Origin: Camellia lanceoleosa
Lineage: Eukaryota > Streptophyta > Magnoliopsida > Ericales > Theaceae
Assembly: GCA_025200525.1 (NCBI GenBank)
Contig: CM045768.1
Span: 46,843,022 to 46,907,021, forward strand
DNA: 64,000 nucleotides
Direction of reading: 5' to 3'
Positions within the stretch are counted from its first letter, which is position 1. Every line of letters begins with the position of its first letter. The translations under genes were made by a program, and so were the position numbers. Under the pieces are notes generated by a model. The model was given only the letters and a program-made list of their open reading frames with translations. It made no database searches and was not told where the DNA came from. Shown here piece after piece: positions 9,700 through 20,859 of this stretch.

Positions 9700-11480
9700 C
9701 ATTGCATCAACTGCTACGGTTCCCAATAGAACATGGGATTGAGGAAGTCAGAGGAGATCAGTTGCAGGCAAAAAATTACTCCATGGCAGCAATGAAATTG
9801 ACCTGCAACATTCAGGAACCAGAGGAGGCAGAAGTCGGAGAAGAGGACATGAAGGTCCTAGATGATGTCGGCAAGGAGCCGACCGAGAAAAGTGAAGAAA
9901 CACTGAAGAAAATCCTCGTCCAGGAGGACGATGAAGAATGCTTCTTTCTTCTCGGCACAGGATTAGCCGAAGAAGAGGAAAGGGAGCTGGAAACCTTTCT
10001 GAGGAAAAATATTGAGGTGTTCGCCTGGACACCTTATGAAATGCCTGGTATTGACCCCGAGGTCACATGTCACAGACTCAACGTTGACAGGTCGGCCAAA
10101 CCTGTAATACAACGAGCCAGAAGACCGACGTTGATGCACGTCGAAGCAGTGGAGGAAGAAGTAGACAGACTTCTGGAGGCCAGGGCCATCAGAGAAGCCC
10201 ATTATCCGACATGGTTATCAAACACCGTGGTAGTAAAGAAGAACAATGGCAAGTGGAGGGTCTGTGTAGATTTTACAAACTTGAACAAAACTTGTCCCAA
10301 GGACAGCTTCCCTCTGCCAAAGATCGACCAGTTGGTGGACGCCACATCTGGACATGGAAGAATGAGCTTCTTGGATGCATATAGGGGGTATCACCAGATA
10401 GCCATGTACCCCCCGGATGAGGAGAAGACAGCGTTTATCACTCCCAAAGGTCTGTATTGTTACAGAGTCATGCCTTTTGGGCTGAAGAACGCAGGGGCAA
10501 CTTACCAAAGGCTGGTAACCAAGATGTTCAAACACTTGATTGGCCGAACCGTAGAAGTCTACATTGATGACATGGTCGTGAAGACCAAGGAACCAAAGGA
10601 TCATCTTGCTGACCTAAAAGAGGTCTTTGACATACTCAAAACATATCGGCTCCGACTAAATGCATCGAAATGCGCATTTAGAGTCGGATCCGGTAAGTTC
10701 TTGGGATACTTGGTGACTAGAAGGGGCATTGAAGCCAGCCCAGATCAGATCAAGGCCATTCTGGAATTACAGAGTCCGACATCGGCAAAACAGGTTCAAA
10801 TGCTTCTTTGGAAGGGCATGACCCTAAACAGGTTCATAAGCCGAAGTTCGGACAAATGTAAACCTTTTTTCAATCTGGTGAAAAAGGCCACAGATTTTCT
10901 ATGGACAGAGAAATGCGAGGCCGCTTTGGCCGACCTGAAGAAATATCTTACCTCGGCTCCAGTCCTCTCAACACCTCAACCTAGGGAGGAACTGTTTTTG
11001 TACTTAGCAGTTTCAGAGCACGCAGTCAGTGCTGTGATAATCCGAGAAGAGAAGGGAGAGTAGAAGGCTGTTTACTATGTAAGTAAAACCTTGGCCGATG
11101 CAAAAACAAGGTATCTACCACTAGAGAAATTAATGCTGGCCTTGGTAATGGCCTCAAAGAAGCTAAACCATTATTTTTAAGCTCACAAGATAGTAGTTCT
11201 AACAGAGCACCCACTAAAATCCTTGTTGCAACAAGGAGACTTAACTGTAAGAATAGCAAGATGGGCCGTAGTTTTGGGCCAGTATGACCTGGAGTTCCGG
11301 CCGAGAATAGCAATTAAGGGCCAAGTCTTGGCCGACTTCGTGGCCGAGTTCTCGCCAGAATACATCGAACATCGGGCTCCGTTGAGCCGAGATGAACGAT
11401 GTCCAAACAAGGAAGGAGAAGCCCAGCCAAAGGCTAAAAAACCAAGGAAGGAAAAACTCAGACCCTGCAGCATTTACATC
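9700..11480 (+). pseudogene. Tat reverse transcriptase and first RNase H
   Basis: The open frame from 9,390 to 11,063 contains the reverse transcriptase blocks KKNNGKWRVCVDFTNLNKTCPKD, PLPKIDQLVDATSGHGRMSFLDAY, MPFGLKNAGATYQRL and the catalytic YIDDM (10,560-10,574), then LGYLVTRRGIEASPDQIKAI. The RNase H of the Ty3 type follows (LYLAVSEHAVSAVIIREE, YYVSKTLADAKTRYLPLEKL), interrupted by TAG at 11,061-11,063 and TAA near 11,178. All lies in the same frame as gag. The reverse transcriptase core itself is intact. Confidence 0.93.
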
Positions 11481-11489
11481 GGCGACTCC

Positions 11490-11860
11490 TTTCAACTTTT
11501 CGTTGATGGGAGCTCAAACCGGCAGGGGGCAGGGGTATGAGTAGTGTTAATATCCCCCGATGGAGAGATATTGGAGCAGTCCATTTGACTGGGGTTCAAA
11601 GCCTCGAACAATGAGGCGGAATATGAAGCATTGATTCTTTGGACTGGCAAGAGGCAGATGAGGTAATAGTTTTTTGTGACTGACAACTTATAGTGAATCA
11701 AACTACAGGAGAGTTTGCTGCCTGAGATGAAAGGATGTCGGCATACGCAAAAGAAGTCATCAGGTTGGCAGATATGTTTCAAAACTGCTGACTTCTTCAG
11801 GTCAGCCGAGACGACAACAACCACGCCGATGTGTTAGCCAATTTAGCAAGTTCAATGCAA
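11490..11860 (+). pseudogene. second, archaeal-type RNase H (aRNH) of Tat
   Basis: After the normal RNase H and a tether with EFSPEY comes a second RNase H: LFVDGSSNRQGAG (first Asp), ASNNEAEYEAL (Glu), a VFCD block (Asp) and VSRDDNNHADVLANLAS at the end. This aRNH duplication is an established feature of Tat-lineage elements. Stops are present at 11,538-11,540 and about 11,586, and a frameshift near 11,640-11,660 moves the rest of pol into another frame. Confidence 0.85.
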
Positions 11861-11989
11861 ACCGGAAAGACGAGGACAATAATGATCAATTACCTATCAG
11901 GCCCGAGCATAGAGCCACCGAATACAATGCAAGAGGCATTATGTGTGGACATGGGACCAAGCTGGATGGATGCAATTATTGCATTCCTA

Positions 11990-13201
11990 AAAGAGGGAAA
12001 GCTGCCAGAAGATCGAAAGGAAGCACACAAAGTCAGATTAAAGTCGACAAGATTCAGTCTGACTGCAAAAGGACATCTCTACAGAAGATCCTTCACTGGA
12101 CCCTTTTTAAGGTGTGTACACCCTCTTCAGGTCGAAGACTTTTTATATGAAATTCATGAAGGAGTTTGTGGAAGACACGCAGGGGGCAAATCGTTAGCTC
12201 ACAGGGCCATTATCCAGGGGTATTGGTGGCCCTATATGCAAAAAGATGCAAAAGCCTATGTGAAGAAGTGTGAACAATGCTAGAGGTTTGCACCATTGAT
12301 ACATCAGCCAGCTGCTGACCTGAACCCGGTTTCCAGCCCTTGGCCATTTGCCCAATGGGGCATGGATCTCGTTGGACAATTGCCCCAAGCAACTAGGCAG
12401 AGGAAGTACCTACTGGTGGCAACAGACTACTTCACAAAGTGGATAGAAGCAGAGCCTCTTGCCAAAATCCGAGATGTGGATGTGAAGAACTTCATCTGGA
12501 AAAACATCATCACCAGATTTGGGATTCCAAGAGCAATCGTTGCCGACAACGGAACACAGTTTGACAGCAAACTCATCAAGAATTTTTGTGCAAAGTTCAA
12601 GATAAAGAATTACTTTTCAACACCGAGCTTTCCCTAAAGTAATGGGCAAGCCGAAGTATCCAACAAAGTAATCCTGGATGGGATAAAGAAGAGGCTGCAG
12701 GCAGCAAAAGGAAAGTGGGTAGACGAATTGCCCAACGTGCTTTGGGCATATCGCACTACGCCGAGAAGATCAACAGGGGAATCCCCCTTTGCCATGGCTT
12801 ATGGCACAGAAGCAGTCATTCCATTGGAGATCGGCATCCCAGGGATCAGAACATAGGAAGTTGAAAACGGGTCTAATGATGTGCTCTTAGCCCGAGATCT
12901 AGATCTACTAGAAGAAAGAAGAGAGAAAGCTGCAATCCAGCTTGCGGCATACCAGCAACAGCTTGCCAAAGTTTACAACAAGAAGGTCAATCTAAGGGAT
13001 TTTCAAGTCAACGACCTAGTCTTGAGAAAATTCGTCGGCAATAAGAAGGATCCCAGAGAGGGCAAGCTTGGCCCAAACTGGGAAGGACCCTACAGAATTA
13101 CTTCGGTGTTAGGAAATGGGGCATATCGGCTCGAAGATAATGAAGGCAAAGCATTGCCTAGACCATGGAACACTTGTAATTTAAAGTTTTTCTATCATTA
13201 G
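11990..13201 (+). pseudogene. Tat integrase
   Basis: The HHCC zinc-binding domain appears as HEGVCGRHAGGKSLAHRA and CEQC, immediately followed by a TAG. The catalytic core shows D in WGMDLVGQLP, D in VADNGTQFDS and E in [14 protein letters not shown] at 12,635-12,637 falls just before the catalytic-Glu block, and a further TAG falls near 12,855. The C-terminal part keeps [22 protein letters not shown] and GKLGPNWEGPYRI. The frame ends naturally at 13,199-13,201. The triad is complete but the polypeptide is interrupted. Confidence 0.92.
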
Positions 13202-13387
13202 ATGCTTGTTTGATTTTTTGTCAATATGATCAATAAAATCTTAGCAGAATTTTTCAGAACTTATAACACCTTGCATGATATTGTTTTTTGAATAATGAGA
13301 ACCCAAGTGGAACTTAGGTTCATATTGGGGGCAGAGAGAAGACAGTAGTAATGCTTAGCCGAAGTTAAACAGAGATTATGCTTAACC

Positions 13388-13880
13388 GAAGTTAAGCTGA
13401 GATAAATTCCTTATCTTTACTTGTTGAAATTTGTAGCAATTTACAAGTTAAAGTTAAGCTGAGATAAATTCCTTATCTTTACTTGTTGAAATTTGTAGCA
13501 ATTTACAACTTAAAGTTAAGCTGAGATAAATTCCTTATCTTTACTTGTTGAAATTTGTAGCAATTTACAAGTTAAAGTTAAGCCGATATAATTCCTTATC
13601 TTTACTTGTTGAAATTTGTAGCAATTTACAAGTTAAAGTTAAGCTGAGATAAATTCCTTATCTTTACTTGTTGAAATTTGTAGTAATTTACAAGTTAAAG
13701 TTAAGCCGATATAATTCCTTATCTTTACTTGTTGAAATTTGTAGCAATTTACAAGTTAAAGTTAAGCTGAGATAAATTTCTTATCTTTATTTGTTGAAAT
13801 TTGTAGCAATTTACAAGTTAAAGTTAAGCCGATATAATTGTTTATCTTCACTTATTGAAATTTACAGCAATTTACAAGTA
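13388..13880 (+). repeat. 61/62-bp tandem repeat in the Tat 3' region, about 8 copies
   Basis: The unit contains TTAAGCTGAGATAAATTCC, TTATCTTTACTTGTTGAA and ATTTGTAGCAATTTACAAG. Two variants exist: a 62-bp A type with CTGAGATAAATT and a 61-bp B type with CCGATATAATT. By eye the order is A-A-A-B-A-B-A-B, followed by decayed copies to about 14,030. Copies are nearly identical. Tandem arrays between pol and the 3' LTR are known in Tat/Ogre elements, where they can seed satellites. Confidence 0.9.
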
Positions 13881-14029
13881 AATCACTGTTTAAACACTTG
13901 ATTATAACTTGAGAAAAGTTTACTGTATATAATAATCCTTGTTGAAATTTGCAGCAATTTACGAGTAAAATTTGGGTCGATATTACGAGTTGAAGTTAAG
14001 CGACATGTTATCATCTGTTGAAATTTGAC

Positions 14030-14290
14030 AATTTCTGAGTTGAACTAAAGGTCAGTATCTTGCCGACGTAAAACTTGAAGTTATCATACCCGAGGTATGT
14101 AACCCCGAGGAGATTATGCAAAAGAAGAATTATATGAGTCATGCAAAATATCCTAAGTATACAGAAGCAATGAAGAATTAAAGACTGAAAGCATTCAGAG
14201 ACAAACAGTTGCTGTATTATATAATAAAGGCACTGTGGCCTAGCAAGAGTCAATTTTCCAAAAGTACAAAGGAAAGAAAAAAGAACAAAA
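14030..14290. other. Tat spacer between repeat array and antisense gene
   Basis: Non-coding element interior with decayed repeat remnants. No independent feature seen. It would hold the 3' end of the antisense transcript. Confidence 0.6.
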
Positions 14291-15183
14291 GACATTCAAG
14301 TTTCTTCAGCTTTAGGAGCAGGTTGGGCTAGGACCTCGGAAGTCTCTTGAAGAACAACCTCGGCATCTTTTTCTACCATAGCATCTACATCCTTTTCTGT
14401 CACAACCTCGCCCTCTTTATCTGCCGCAATCTCGGCGTCAATCTCGGCCAAAGTCTTCTCAAGACTCCTTTCAGCCAAAAGCAAGTCAGAGGAAAGCTTC
14501 CCTATGCCGGCTTCCTTGGGCACCTTCTTGGCCTCCTCATCTTGGGTTAAGTCTAGGATCTGCTCAACAGGAGAAGGAGACTTGACCTCAGCAGCATCCT
14601 TAGACTTTCTCACCAAGGCCTCTTCATCATTAATGTTTTCATCCTCATCTTTAGCCTCGGCTTCAGAATCATCTTCTTCTTCAACCTGAGTTGAAGGTGG
14701 AGGAGGAAAGGAAGGCAGATGGCCGGTCTTGCGCCATGGCGAGTCGGCAGGAAGATCAAGCTTTTTGGCCAAAGAGTTCCAACCTAGGGAAAATCCCCTG
14801 TTGCATGCCTCCCTAACTTGTAGCTTATAATCTTCCGCGACGTCGGCCATACCCTAACTATATGCCTTCTCATCGGCAGCCTTTATCTCGGCTTCCTTAG
14901 TGGCCAGGGCATCTTCCAGCTCCTTCTCGGCCTGGGCTGCCCTTTCCTTGGCCTCTCTCTTCTGGGCTTCAGCAATCGTTTTTATTGCTTCGGCCGATTC
15001 AGCCTTTTCTAAAGCTAAGGATTGGGCTTTTGTGGTAGCCTCAGCCTGGTCTTCAAGCTTCTTCATTTTTGCCAAAAAAGTTTTGTTCTCTTTTTTTAGG
15101 GCAGCCACCTCCTTCCTCGCATCGGCTAGTTTCTCCCTCGTCTCAAAAGCTTTTATGGAAAAGGAGTGGACGTGTTGAATGGC

Positions 15184-15283
15184 CTGAAAGTTCACAAAGG
15201 CAAAGGTTATTATAAAATATTACAAGACTTTACAAGTATGAAGAAAGCGGCAGAAAGAAAAGTTATCAAAATCAACAACTTAC
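15184..15283 (-). other. intron 2 of the Tat antisense gene
   Basis: A 100-bp minus-strand segment starting GTAAGTTG and ending GAACTTTCAG. It joins the QRSVQ exon end to the exon containing IQHVHSFSIKAFE, which leads into the coiled coil. Confidence 0.65.
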
Positions 15284-16089
15284 TTGCACAGAGCGCTGCA
15301 GCATAAAGGCGTAGTTCTCATATTCACTCATCTTGGCATTGCGCTCGAGATCACCTTCAAGGAGAACTGCAGTACTGAGCGCCACGCCGATGTTGACGTC
15401 GGCGGCGCTCTCATTGGCATAGACAGGCCTGTTCTCAAGGATAATCTGAGGCACCCAAGGAACTTTTGGGACTTTGGATCCCGAGGTCGTCCCAGAGGAT
15501 GACTTCTGTTTCTTCGATGGAGTGGACCACGATGCCGGGCTTCAATGAGTCTTTTGGCAGGTGCAGAGGAGGGCTTCTTGTTCTCGGCCAATTTGGAGAT
15601 AGGCATGGCATCTTCAGCCTCGGCATCAACCTCAGTCGCCTTGGCCTTTGGTTGGGCCTTCTTGGTTCTTTTTGGTTTTGGCGGAGGCACTGTTTGGGAT
15701 GGTACAGCATCGACGTCGGTTGGAAGGTCGGAGAGGAGATCTTGAACAACGGGCTTTGGGCGGACCATTTGGCGGTTTACAAAGGCGTCGCGACGCTTTC
15801 TTTATTCTTGGGATCAAGTATTGTCTGAAGTCGATGGTAGATCAATTTGGATCGGAGGTTGACCCTTGATCAGCCCGAGATGTTGATGCAGTTAGCAGAG
15901 TGGTAGCAGAAGGAGGAGAGGAGCTTTTCTTCTTCCTCTTAGGAACATCGGGAAGAGTTGATCTGTATGTTGGAATGAAATTCAGCACCAATGGAGGTTT
16001 GCGCTTCTGAATTAGAAGGTCCAGGAGCTTCTTCAGGCCTTTTCCAGGGAAATAGGACCGTCGAAAGTCCTTGGGAGGCTTGCGAACGT

Positions 16090-16178
16090 CTGCAAAACAG
16101 AACATAACATCAGAAACAGATAAAATTTTTGAAAACTTGAAGAAAGCAACAGCTAAGCAGTTGACATTGGGCTCTTAC
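16090..16178 (-). other. intron 1 of the Tat antisense gene
   Basis: On the minus strand the 89-bp segment starts GTAAGAGC and ends TTCTGTTTTGCAG, with a pyrimidine-rich acceptor tract. The flanking exon segments both encode the expected antisense protein. Confidence 0.65.
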
Positions 16179-16734
16179 CCTTGCCCTCTTTTACTGTTCA
16201 GGGGAGAGGGAAAAGATGGACTTCTTCATCTGGGCCAAACTCCCAATTACCAGATGCAATAAGATAGTCATCTCCAGCACCTTTGTTGGAGTCAAGAAGG
16301 TCGGCTACGATTTTAAACTCGGTGGACCTCGGCTTGAGGTAATACACATAACCTTTTTCCTTTAGGTTGAGGGCACACATGGTGTAACAGTATTGGATGT
16401 CGGCAAGAGTGATCCTGACACTCTCCTGCCGAGCTAAGGCTATTATACCATTAAGCGTTCTATAGGCATTGATGGTGAGTTGCATAGGGTTCAGGGTATA
16501 GTAATGAAGGACCTCGCAAAAAAGGAGATCTAGAGGGAACCGAAGCCCACATTCGACAAAGGCTACAACAGGAAAAGGCATGGTATCGTCCTTGGGCATA
16601 ATGGAGTCGTCATCACCAGCTAGTCTCAGATGGACATCAGCTGGGATGGAGAATTCTTGCCTAAAAAATTCTAATTTGGTTGGGGTGTTAACCCTATTTC
16701 TCCACATACCCATGGTTTTGGTATACAAGTACTT

Positions 16735-17640
16735 GACTACAGAAACAGGGTACTCCTAAAGGGTTCTTGGGACCTCGGCTTAAACCTAGGTGTATATTGG
16801 TAAAGATGGTTTCAGTTTTTCCTAAAAATTGAAGGTTCTATAAGCAAATCCCAAACCTAAGAGCTACGAAGATAAAGATCGAAGGCACAAATCTGGAAAA
16901 GATACAACAAAGTAGAAAACAAAAAGGAGTCTCAGATTCAAGAACACAAAGGGTGGAAGACCAAGAATAGAGGAGAAACAGTGCAAATGTTCATATGTAA
17001 AATCAAGAAATAAAGACGCATTCAGGTGAATGATTCGCAAATTAAATACTGGAGCAGAACAATAATGGCAAGAAATTTCAGGGATAGTCAAGAACTGGAG
17101 AAGAAAAGCCAGTTGTTTACCAGAAAATGTGAGGCAGGAATGAGCTTCGCCGAGGTCAGACGGCAGACATGGCGAAGCTTCGAAAAATGGTAGATGGAGA
17201 TGGTTGCAGAGCTCAGAGCTTGGGGCAATGGCAGATTCGAAGAAGAGAAAGTTTTAGAGAGAGAAAATGTAAAGTATTCAAACACAAAAGTGAAGAGAAA
17301 GAGAGAGGTAAACGTTTTTGTCCAAAACAAGAAACGGCGACAAAACAAAAGCAATTATTGCGCCTGGGTTAACGCATCGTCGGCGGCATAAGCGAAGAAA
17401 AAGACTTCTGAGCGTCACTATACGGACCAATAAGGGTAAAACGCGTCAGTGGAACAGTTGAAAGATGGTGCATGACAGCTCATGCGCGAAGGAAAATTGA
17501 TCTGAATTCTTGTTCTTGGATGAAGACATGTCGGCTTGAAAATAAATGATCTCGGCTAGAAAGTTCTTAAGCCGACGTACGAGAAAAAGTTCAAATGTAG
17601 GCTCCATCACCTCAGTATGCCGAGGTAATAGAGCCTAGGA
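16735..17640 (-). other. 5' leader and likely promoter region of the antisense gene
   Basis: No conserved protein is visible. The Met-initiated frames here are short and low-complexity. By position it must hold the promoter and leader of the antisense transcript. A comparable segment of another Tat element at 23,880-24,060 shows a clear TATA and a splice donor in the same relative orientation. Confidence 0.4.
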
Positions 17641-17646
17641 GGCAGT
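17632..17646 (+). promoter_or_regulatory. polypurine tract region
   Basis: The purine-rich AGGAGGCAG lies directly before the 3' LTR start at 17,647 and is the likely plus-strand primer of reverse transcription. Confidence 0.6.
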
Positions 17647-18186
17647 TGTGGGGATATATTTTTTGAGTACCAACACGTGGTCGAGGTGACGCCGAAGTGT
17701 CAGCCGAGGTGCCACGTGTCGCAGTAGTTATGCCGAGGTTATCTCGGAGTTGCCGAGGTTATCTGCAAGAATACAGGAATCCGGGATAAACGGATAAGGG
17801 ACAGGAGTCCTAGAATAAAGAAAGATTACAAGGTGGATATGGGTAGTACTCTCAGGGAGTCTATCCTTATCTCTTGAAGAGTCCAAGGTAAATCCAGAAT
17901 TAGAGTCCATAGAAGCCAGACTTCTAGTGGGACTGGGAGAGAGTTAAGCTATAAAAGAAGGGCACCCTCGGCGGGTCTAGGGTACGCAATTTTAAGTCTT
18001 GAGCAGTAATTTAAGCACTTATTTATCTTTGAGAGATATTGACTTGATCGTCGGAGTGCCTCCGGGTGGAAGAACTACCGCCGGAGCCTTTTCTTTCTGT
18101 GCAGATTACAGGGTGCCGTCTACTCTGCCTGTGTTCTACAGCTGGATTACTAAAGAGGGCAGTGTGATCGGAAATTCACTCACACA
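17647..18186 (+). mobile_element. Tat 3' LTR
   Basis: 540 bp, alignable end to end with the 5' LTR without a gap. It has TG...CA ends and is followed by the ACTGG duplication at 18,187-18,191. Confidence 0.95.
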
Positions 18187-18189
18187 ACT

Positions 18190-18545
18190 GGTATGCCTCA
18201 ATACCGTTTGGTTGTACGGCAAACACTATTTGGAGGTTTTGGTCTCTACACATGTAAAGAGCGTAAAGGGGAACACAATCGTTTGTCCAAAGGAGGACAG
18301 CAGAGTAGTGCGCCCACAATCTTTAAGGCTGCATGGCCAGCTTTGAAAAGAAGGAGCATGCAGATGATGGAGGTAAGCAATTTTGCGCAACTCTCTCTCT
18401 ACTGTGCTCTACCTTTTCTTTTTTCTCTAAACAAGCTAACTTGGCCATCGGAGGAGTTTTCTGGCAAACCCACCCGTCGAGTAACTCACATTTGTTTTGT
18501 TCACAGTACAACAGAGTTCTAACGGAGGGAGATGAACTTAGTAAC
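18190..18545 (+). other. exon-like segments interrupted by the Tat insertion (unidentified)
   Basis: Immediately after the 3' LTR the composition is gene-like and open in two frames to about 18,350. A good donor (ATGGAG|GTAAGC near 18,373) and a pyrimidine-rich acceptor (TTTTGTTCACAG|TACAAC near 18,506) would define a roughly 130-bp intron. The next piece ends in another donor (AACAAGAAG|GTACGG). I do not recognise the product, and no known motif is visible. It could be a fragment of a host gene disrupted by the Tat element, or a relic of an older transposon. Confidence 0.35.
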
Positions 18546-18599
18546 AAGAAGGTACGGAACGAAGCGAATATTTCTTTACCGTACAATAATGTATTTCTA

Positions 18600-19480
18600 C
18601 CCTTAGTAAAAGTTACTATTATGATATTTTAATACCATATAATGTCAAAATTTTGACTTCAACATTATCATTTGGGGACACCAACATGCTTTCATTTTCA
18701 CGTGTTTGGTTTCAAAGGAAGATGAAGAACAATCCTACATTTTAAAATGGTTTTAGAGAAGGTGGATAATAATAATCATAATAAAATGAATATTTTAACT
18801 AAACTCACTTTGGCTATATCCCAACAACTGCAAGCACTTCCAGCAGCCGATGCCAACGCCGCCTTAATTCTTCCACGCACGGGATCCCAACAGGCCGCAT
18901 TTGGCTTTACTGCCCACCTACCTAATTTCTTCCCTCTCTTAATTTTTTTACTTATCCGTTGTTTGACATGCACTTAAAACACTCGTATATTACTTTTTTA
19001 ATTTTGCTTTGTTTATTTTTAAAGACCTTTTTAAAAAGTTATATCATTAAAAAAATAAAAAACAAAAAGGTAAATTGTTTTGAGTTTTTTTGTCCTTTCT
19101 AAACAAGTTAGAAGCATATTACTATTAGGGTAAATTACACTTTTACCCTCTCATTTTCATTCTAATTTTACTTTAATCTCTTATTTTTTTAATTGTAATA
19201 ATTAAATTCTTAAATTTTATCTTTAAAAAGATAAAATTAAAAAAGTGATCATGTGATAACCACGTTGACCCTTTTTAAGATCATTAAAGCAAAAATAAAT
19301 AAATAAATAAATTATAGAGCAAATAACACTTTTCATCTTCTAACTTTAATTTAAATTACATTTTGATTCTTTGCAAACCTTATAGATAAATTAATTATAT
19401 AAAAAAATAAATTAATTTAATAGTTATAATCACATAATTTTCTTACAAGTTGCACATTAGTAATTGTGGTTACGATGAAA
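18600..19480. other. AT-rich spacer with a degraded MULE-type end
   Basis: Mostly featureless AT-rich DNA. AGGGTAAATTACACTTTTACCCTCT at about 19,125-19,150 resembles one end of the foldback family at 58,852-59,476, but I could not find a matching right end. A short patch near 18,830-18,950 is richer in GC and has no recognisable product. Confidence 0.45.
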
Positions 19481-19482
19481 AG

Positions 19483-20281
19483 TAGGGAGTTGTAGGTAAC
19501 GGTTTATTCGAACCGCTCAAACAGCCCAACTCGCATATAAATGGACGGTTTTGCAAACATAATGCGGACGGGTGTAGTTTGAAATATGACAAATTTACGG
19601 GTTGCGGGCAGGTCGCGGGTTAAACCTGTAACCCGCAAAAACCGCCGGCACTTTTATTATTATTATTTTTATATATCAACTTTGTAACTTTAACAGGAGC
19701 ACTATTATATTCTCTATGACACTAGGATCCTTATTTTTAAGTATTTCTCAACTTTCTTAATGCCGTAGAATTATCAAGTCTTAAACTTGGTTTCTTATAT
19801 GATTTTCATTGGTAACTCATCCACTTTTTCCTAATAAAATTTTCATTCTATTGGTCGATGGAACTTCTAGTTTGATTATTGATTACTGAACTGACAATTC
19901 TAATTGAGTACAACCTTTGATGCATTGATATACATTTTTTTCATGGCAAAAATGCTAGTATAGGGTCTTTTTATTTTGGGTACTTTCATTTAATGCATTG
20001 ATATTCAATTTTATTTGTAAACTCATCAAAAATTGTTGTCAAATGATCACAAATATATAAAATGAATCTGATGCCTAAATTCGACGAAAAAAAAAAAAAA
20101 ACTCAAAAATTAATTTTTAAAGAAAAAAGTGTAAACCGCAAAGCGCCCTCACATCTGCAAATCCTATCCGCACAAACCGCACTGCGAGCAGTTGCAGGTT
20201 GACTTTTTCCCAAACTGCATAGAAGCGGGTGGGTCAAAACCGAACCGCAAACCGCATAAAATCGATCCGCGAGCACCCCTA
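19483..20281. mobile_element. non-autonomous hAT element
   Basis: Starts TAGGGAGTTGTAGG and ends GAGCACCCCTA, with short inverted ends of the hAT type. It is flanked by a perfect 8-bp duplication ATGAAAAG (19,475-19,482 and 20,282-20,289). The subterminal regions are rich in CCGC/GCGG words (AACCGC, GCGGTT). No transposase frame. Confidence 0.92.
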
Positions 20282-20344
20282 ATGAAAAGCATCCAAACAA
20301 TTTAATAAGAGGAAAAAAAAAAAAAAAGAAGCACATAGTACACT

Positions 20345-20830
20345 ACACGAAATGACATTTTAGGCGGCTAAAAAAACTTTAGTTGCCAAAACTTGTGGAA
20401 TTGGCCAAAAATTATATTAGTCGCTAAAAATATTACAATTGGCGACTAAAAAATTTTTTAGTCATTGTATAGTTAGTTTTGGCTACTAAGATTATTTAGT
20501 CGTCGAAACAAAATTTTACTTTTTATTTTTATTTTTTGGTCGCCAAAAATTTATTTTCAACGACTAAATTTTTTTTAATCGTTGTGTGGTTAGTTTTAGT
20601 TACTAAAATTATTTAGTCATCGAATGAAAAATAAAAATTTACTTTTTATCTATGGTGACCAAAAGTTTAGTTGGCAATTGTAATTGAAAGTTTTGGAGGG
20701 AGAATTTCGAATTTTGAAAGAATTCCTAAATTATTTTTGGAGCGATTGATAAATTAATTTGCAACAACGAATATTTAATTGGTGAAATATGCCCTTTATT
20801 TCTTATTGGCAATTAAAAGTGGTTCGTCGG
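20345..20830. repeat. left subterminal repeats of the CACTA element
   Basis: Many copies, in both orientations, of a word close to TTGGCGACTAAA (for example GGCGGCTAAA, TAGTCGCTAAA, TTTAGTCGTCG). CACTA elements use such subterminal repeats as binding sites for their TNPA-type protein. Confidence 0.8.
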
Positions 20831-20859
20831 GAAAAAAGAAATAAATTGGGGTTTACAAA

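Larger units (their letters stand above)
14296..16728 (-). pseudogene. Tat antisense gene: transposase_28-like domain plus coiled-coil tail
   Basis: A minus-strand gene opposite to gag-pol. The first exon (16,728 to about 16,179) contains FVECGLRFPLDLLFCEVLHYY and NPMQLTINAYRTLNGIIAL, matching the 'putative gypsy type transposon' domain (transposase_28) that plant Tat elements carry antisense. A GT-AG intron at 16,090-16,178, a second exon with basic KPKRTKKAQPKAK, an intron at 15,184-15,283 and a last exon with a long coiled coil (residues rich in KKLEDQAE, EKELEDAL) and an acidic tail follow. Stops at 16,198 and 14,854, plus frameshifts in the second exon, break it. Its function in Tat elements is unknown. 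Confidence 0.8.
6973..18186 (+). mobile_element. Tat-lineage Ty3 LTR retrotransposon, full-length but defective
   Basis: An 11.2-kb element with two 540-bp LTRs, a TGGCGCC-type primer site, gag, protease, reverse transcriptase/RNase H, a second RNase H, integrase, a long 3' region with tandem repeats and a spliced antisense gene, and a purine-rich tract before the 3' LTR. The order and the antisense gene are hallmarks of the Tat lineage (Ogre/Retand/Grande group). LTRs differ at 13 of 540 positions by my count, about 2.4 percent, all transitions. Coding regions carry many stops, one frameshift and a dead protease residue, so it would depend on helper proteins to move. Confidence 0.96.

Noticed and set aside
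13388..13880. Regularly spaced repeats resembling a CRISPR array
   Set aside because: The whole 61/62-bp unit is repeated with no unique spacers, and it sits in a plant retrotransposon.
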